A DNA stretch of 64,000 nt from Clostridium mobile (GTDB lineage Bacteria; Bacillota; Clostridia; Clostridiales; Clostridiaceae): assembly GCF_018918285.1 (NCBI RefSeq), contig NZ_JAHLQF010000002.1, forward strand, positions 1,054,001 to 1,118,000. The letters run 5' to 3'. The notes beneath the pieces are model-generated. The model saw only the letters and a program-made list of their open reading frames with translations, did no database searches and had not been told where the DNA came from. This document shows positions 61,804-64,000 of this stretch, piece by piece. A program made the translations under genes and the position numbers. The stretch's first letter is position 1. Every line of letters starts with the position of its first letter.

Positions 61804-62682
61804 ATGAATAAAAAATCATTAAGAACTTTAGCAGCAGCATTGTCATTAACTTTAATGACAGGGGTATTAGCAGCATGTGGTGGAGGAGAAGGTAAAAATG
61901 AAAATAAGAATACATTATCAGGAACCATAACAGCTGTAGGCTCAACAGCACTTCAACCATTAGTACAGGAATCAGCAAAAAACTATAGAGCAAAAAATCC
62001 TGATTCTATAATAAATGTTCAAGGTGGAGGAAGTGGTACTGGTATAAACCAGGTAATAGAGGGTTCAGTGGAAATAGGAAACTCTGACGTAACTGCAGAA
62101 TCAAAAATAAAAGACAAAGAAAAATTAAAAGAATTAGTTGATCATAAAGTTTGTGCTATAGGATTTTCTATAGTAGTTAACAAAGATGTAAAAGTGGATT
62201 CTTTATCAAAGGAACAGCTTCAAAAAATATTCACAGGAGAAATTACAAACTGGAAGGATGTTGGAGGGCAAGATTTACCGATCAATGTAGTAAATAGACC
62301 AGCTTCATCAGGTACAAGAGCTACATTTGTAGATACTATTATGAATGGTAAGAGTGAAAAAGAAGGATTAGGTACAATTCAAGACTCCAGCGGTAGCGTA
62401 GAAAAAACAGTAACAAGTACTCCGGGATCAATAAGCTATCTTGCATTATCCTATTTAACAGAAGAAAAGAGAAGCGATTTAAAATTAGTAAAGATTGATG
62501 GAGTGGAAGCTTCAAAGGAAAATATCGTAAGCAAAAAATATCCTTTCTGGTCCTATGAACATATGTACACAAAAGGAGAAGCAACTGGTTTAACTAAATC
62601 ATTTATAGAATATGTTATGAGTGATGAAAATAAAGCATTAGTAGAAAAGTTAGGATATATTCCAATAGGAGATTTTAAATAA
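61804..62682 (+). CDS. pstS: phosphate ABC transporter substrate-binding lipoprotein PstS
   Basis: 292 residues, signal with lipobox VLAAC (Cys25). Binds phosphate outside the membrane: TITAVGSTALQPLVQESAKNY, NVQGGGSGTGINQVIEGSVEIGNSDV and RPASSGTRATFVD supply the phosphate-coordinating loops. RBS GGAGGG. Followed by an intercistronic hairpin and pstC. Confidence 0.96.
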   Translation: MNKKSLRTLAAALSLTLMTGVLAACGGGEGKNENKNTLSGTITAVGSTALQPLVQESAKNYRAKNPDSIINVQGGGSGTGINQVIEGSVEIGNSDVTAESKIKDKEKLKELVDHKVCAIGFSIVVNKDVKVDSLSKEQLQKIFTGEITNWKDVGGQDLPINVVNRPASSGTRATFVDTIMNGKSEKEGLGTIQDSSGSVEKTVTSTPGSISYLALSYLTEEKRSDLKLVKIDGVEASKENIVSKKYPFWSYEHMYTKGEATGLTKSFIEYVMSDENKALVEKLGYIPIGDFK

Positions 62683-62693
62683 TTATACCCAAA

Positions 62694-62720
62694 AGGGCTG
62701 GCTAAATCTATGCCAGCCTT
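62694..62720 (+). other. intercistronic hairpin pstS-pstC
   Basis: GGCTGGC / GCCAGCC 7-bp GC stem plus G-T and A-T pairs around a 9-base loop, without a U tract. It may stabilise upstream pstS mRNA or partly terminate, giving more PstS than membrane subunits. Confidence 0.6.
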
Positions 62721-62747
62721 ACTACAATAATGAAGAAGGAAGATAGT

Positions 62748-63638
62748 ATGAATAAAAAGTTTTGGAAGCGTATGAAAACTGAATATTTAGGAAGAGGATT
62801 TACTATACTATGTGGTGCTTTAATTGTAGTACTTACTTTAACTATAATAGGATTCATTGCATGGAAAGGTATTAATACATTTACTAAATGGGACTATCCA
62901 ATAAGTAAGTTTATTTTTTCATCAAAGTGGTCGCCAGAGGCAGATACTCCGCAGTTTGGTACATTGATATTTATAGTTGGTTCAACTTTAGTATCAATTG
63001 GAGCAGTAATAATAAGTGCACCTATAAGCATAGCTTTAGCAGTATTTATAAACTATATATCTCCCAAGTTCGGTAATAATGTGTTGAAACCAGCATTGGA
63101 ATTGTTTGTAGGAATACCTTCAGTTGTATATGGATGGTTAGGAATAACGGTGCTATTGCCATTTTTAAAAAGCGTATTTGGTGGAATAGGATTTAGCTTG
63201 CTGGCAGGTATTTTGGTATTAAGTATTATGATATTGCCTACAATAGCTAGTTTATCTGTAGATGCACTTAAATCAATTCCTAAGGATTATTTAGAAGCTT
63301 CCTATGGATTAGGAGCAACTAGATGGCAAACAGTAAGTAAAGTTGCCATACCTTCAGCTAAGGGGGGTATATTAACAGCAATAGTATTAGGAATAGCAAG
63401 AGCTTTTGGGGAAGCATTAGCAGTACAAATGGTTATAGGTAATACAATAAAGCTTCCAAATAGCTTGTTAAGTCCTACGACTACATTAACTTCAGTATTG
63501 ACTATGGATATGGCAAACACCATATCAGGAACACAGTGGAATGACGCGCTATGGTCTCTAGCATTAGTTCTTTTAATCGTTTCATTTATATTCATTCTAA
63601 TAATAAGAGCTATAGGTTTAAGAGGTGAGATTAAATAA
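62748..63638 (+). CDS. pstC: phosphate ABC transporter permease PstC
   Basis: 296 residues from ATG 62748 (AAGGA seven bases upstream; the in-frame ATG at 62730 has no ribosome site). Six helices. The EAA loop DYLEASYGLGATRWQTVSKVAIPSAKGG and GIARAFGEALAVQMVIGN are typical. It overlaps the pstA start by one base (TAATG). Confidence 0.95.
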   Translation: MNKKFWKRMKTEYLGRGFTILCGALIVVLTLTIIGFIAWKGINTFTKWDYPISKFIFSSKWSPEADTPQFGTLIFIVGSTLVSIGAVIISAPISIALAVFINYISPKFGNNVLKPALELFVGIPSVVYGWLGITVLLPFLKSVFGGIGFSLLAGILVLSIMILPTIASLSVDALKSIPKDYLEASYGLGATRWQTVSKVAIPSAKGGILTAIVLGIARAFGEALAVQMVIGNTIKLPNSLLSPTTTLTSVLTMDMANTISGTQWNDALWSLALVLLIVSFIFILIIRAIGLRGEIK

Positions 63639-64000
63639 TGACTGAAAGAAAAAAAGATAGAGTTTTTACAATTATAACTTATATAATATCCTCATTAGTA
63701 CTACTTTTATTAGTGCTATTAATCGGCTATATACTATTTAGGGGAGTAAGACATTTAACTCCAAGTTTTTTATTTGGCGAGCCTAAGGTTGGAGAAGCAG
63801 GAGGAGGAATAGGACCTCAGTTGTTTAACTCTTTTTATATGTTAATTGTGTCTTTAATAATTACCATACCTTTCGGAGTGGGAGCAGGTATTTATTTAGC
63901 TGAATATGCAAAGGAAGGGAAGTTCCTTAATATAATTAGATTATGCATAGAAGCTATGGCATCATTGCCCTCCATTGTTGTAGGTCTATTTGGGTTATTG
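63638..64000 (+). CDS. pstA: phosphate ABC transporter permease PstA (3' end outside window)
   Basis: 121 residues visible; the frame is open to the window edge. Begins MTERKKDRVFTIITYIISS with a first helix, then FGEPKVGEAGGGIGPQLFNSFYMLIVSLIITIPFGVGAGIYLAEYAKEG and the start of the next helices (MASLPSIVVGLFGLL), characteristic of PstA. Coupled to pstC by overlapping stop/start. pstB and phoU would be expected downstream. Confidence 0.93.
   Translation, partial: MTERKKDRVFTIITYIISSLVLLLLVLLIGYILFRGVRHLTPSFLFGEPKVGEAGGGIGPQLFNSFYMLIVSLIITIPFGVGAGIYLAEYAKEGKFLNIIRLCIEAMASLPSIVVGLFGLL

Noticed and set aside
61697-61993. Minus-strand Leu/Tyr-rich open frame over the pstS start
   Set aside because: It covers the pst promoter and signal peptide region, with no ribosome site or homology signal.
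1-64000. tRNA, rRNA, insertion sequence or prophage genes
   Set aside because: No cloverleaf-like sequences with CCA ends, no transposase or integrase motifs, and no base-composition break were seen.

Overview
The window is a gene-dense, AT-rich chromosomal segment of an anaerobic, endospore-forming Firmicute, most likely Clostridium sensu stricto. The support is: a six-subunit Rnf complex in the clostridial order C-D-G-E-A-B; sporulation genes (spoIIGA-sigE-sigG, sigK, prkA-yhbH-spoVR); a T-box in front of alaS; purine-rich Shine-Dalgarno sites; and TTG/GTG starts. I see no prophage, insertion sequence, CRISPR array, tRNA or rRNA.

Region by region. 1-3000: 3' end of an M18 aminopeptidase, a small lipoprotein, an orphan CsoR/CstR-type repressor and a split ThrE-type exporter. 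3011-9961: rnfCDGEAB, then on the opposite strand apbE (flavinylates Rnf subunits), a NusG-II domain protein and a Gx/HepS-type membrane protein, separated by a bidirectional terminator. 10135-12666: two proteins of unknown function, a NUDIX hydrolase and a PpaX-like phosphatase. 12691-14884: a GerMN lipoprotein and a threonine aldolase. 15039-19370: prkA-yhbH-spoVR. 19371-19946: an intergenic region rich in hairpins. 19947-22063: proBA. 22212-26840: a C45 hydrolase, a PHP phosphatase, a flavin reductase, an unknown protein and rarA. 27042-30458: iscR-iscS-iscU, a structured leader and mnmA. 30636-32149: a PRC-barrel protein and an AI-2E family permease.

32180-46027 is a long housekeeping block: T-box-alaS, ireB, ruvX, DUF1292, fur, rnj, ylbF, typA, mltG, trmR, trhP, udk and a class B PBP. 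The trmR-trhP-udk part corresponds to the tRNA 5-hydroxyuridine/uridine kinase cluster of Bacillus. 46072-53018 holds a DUF4491 protein, a tiny WYL-like protein, a MATE pump, an intact sigK, aroE, pilT, a small-ORF locus on the minus strand and a membrane glycosyltransferase. 53190-58518 is the division/sporulation switch cluster ftsA-ftsZ-spoIIGA-sigE-sigG-ylmC. 58588-64000 carries nrdR, phoPR and pstSC(A), with pstA cut by the window edge.

No obvious new defence or mobile system is present. The strongest unexplained signals are non-coding: (i) two tandem 161-bp units downstream of proA whose 20-bp hairpins differ by compensatory changes; (ii) a two-domain structured element directly upstream of mnmA; (iii) a minus-strand locus with two very short ORFs beside pilT; (iv) a 7-codon upstream ORF with a better ribosome site than sigG itself, behind a SigF-type promoter; (v) a udk terminator hairpin that buries the PBP ribosome site. 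All functional calls come from reading motifs by eye; no database search was run.
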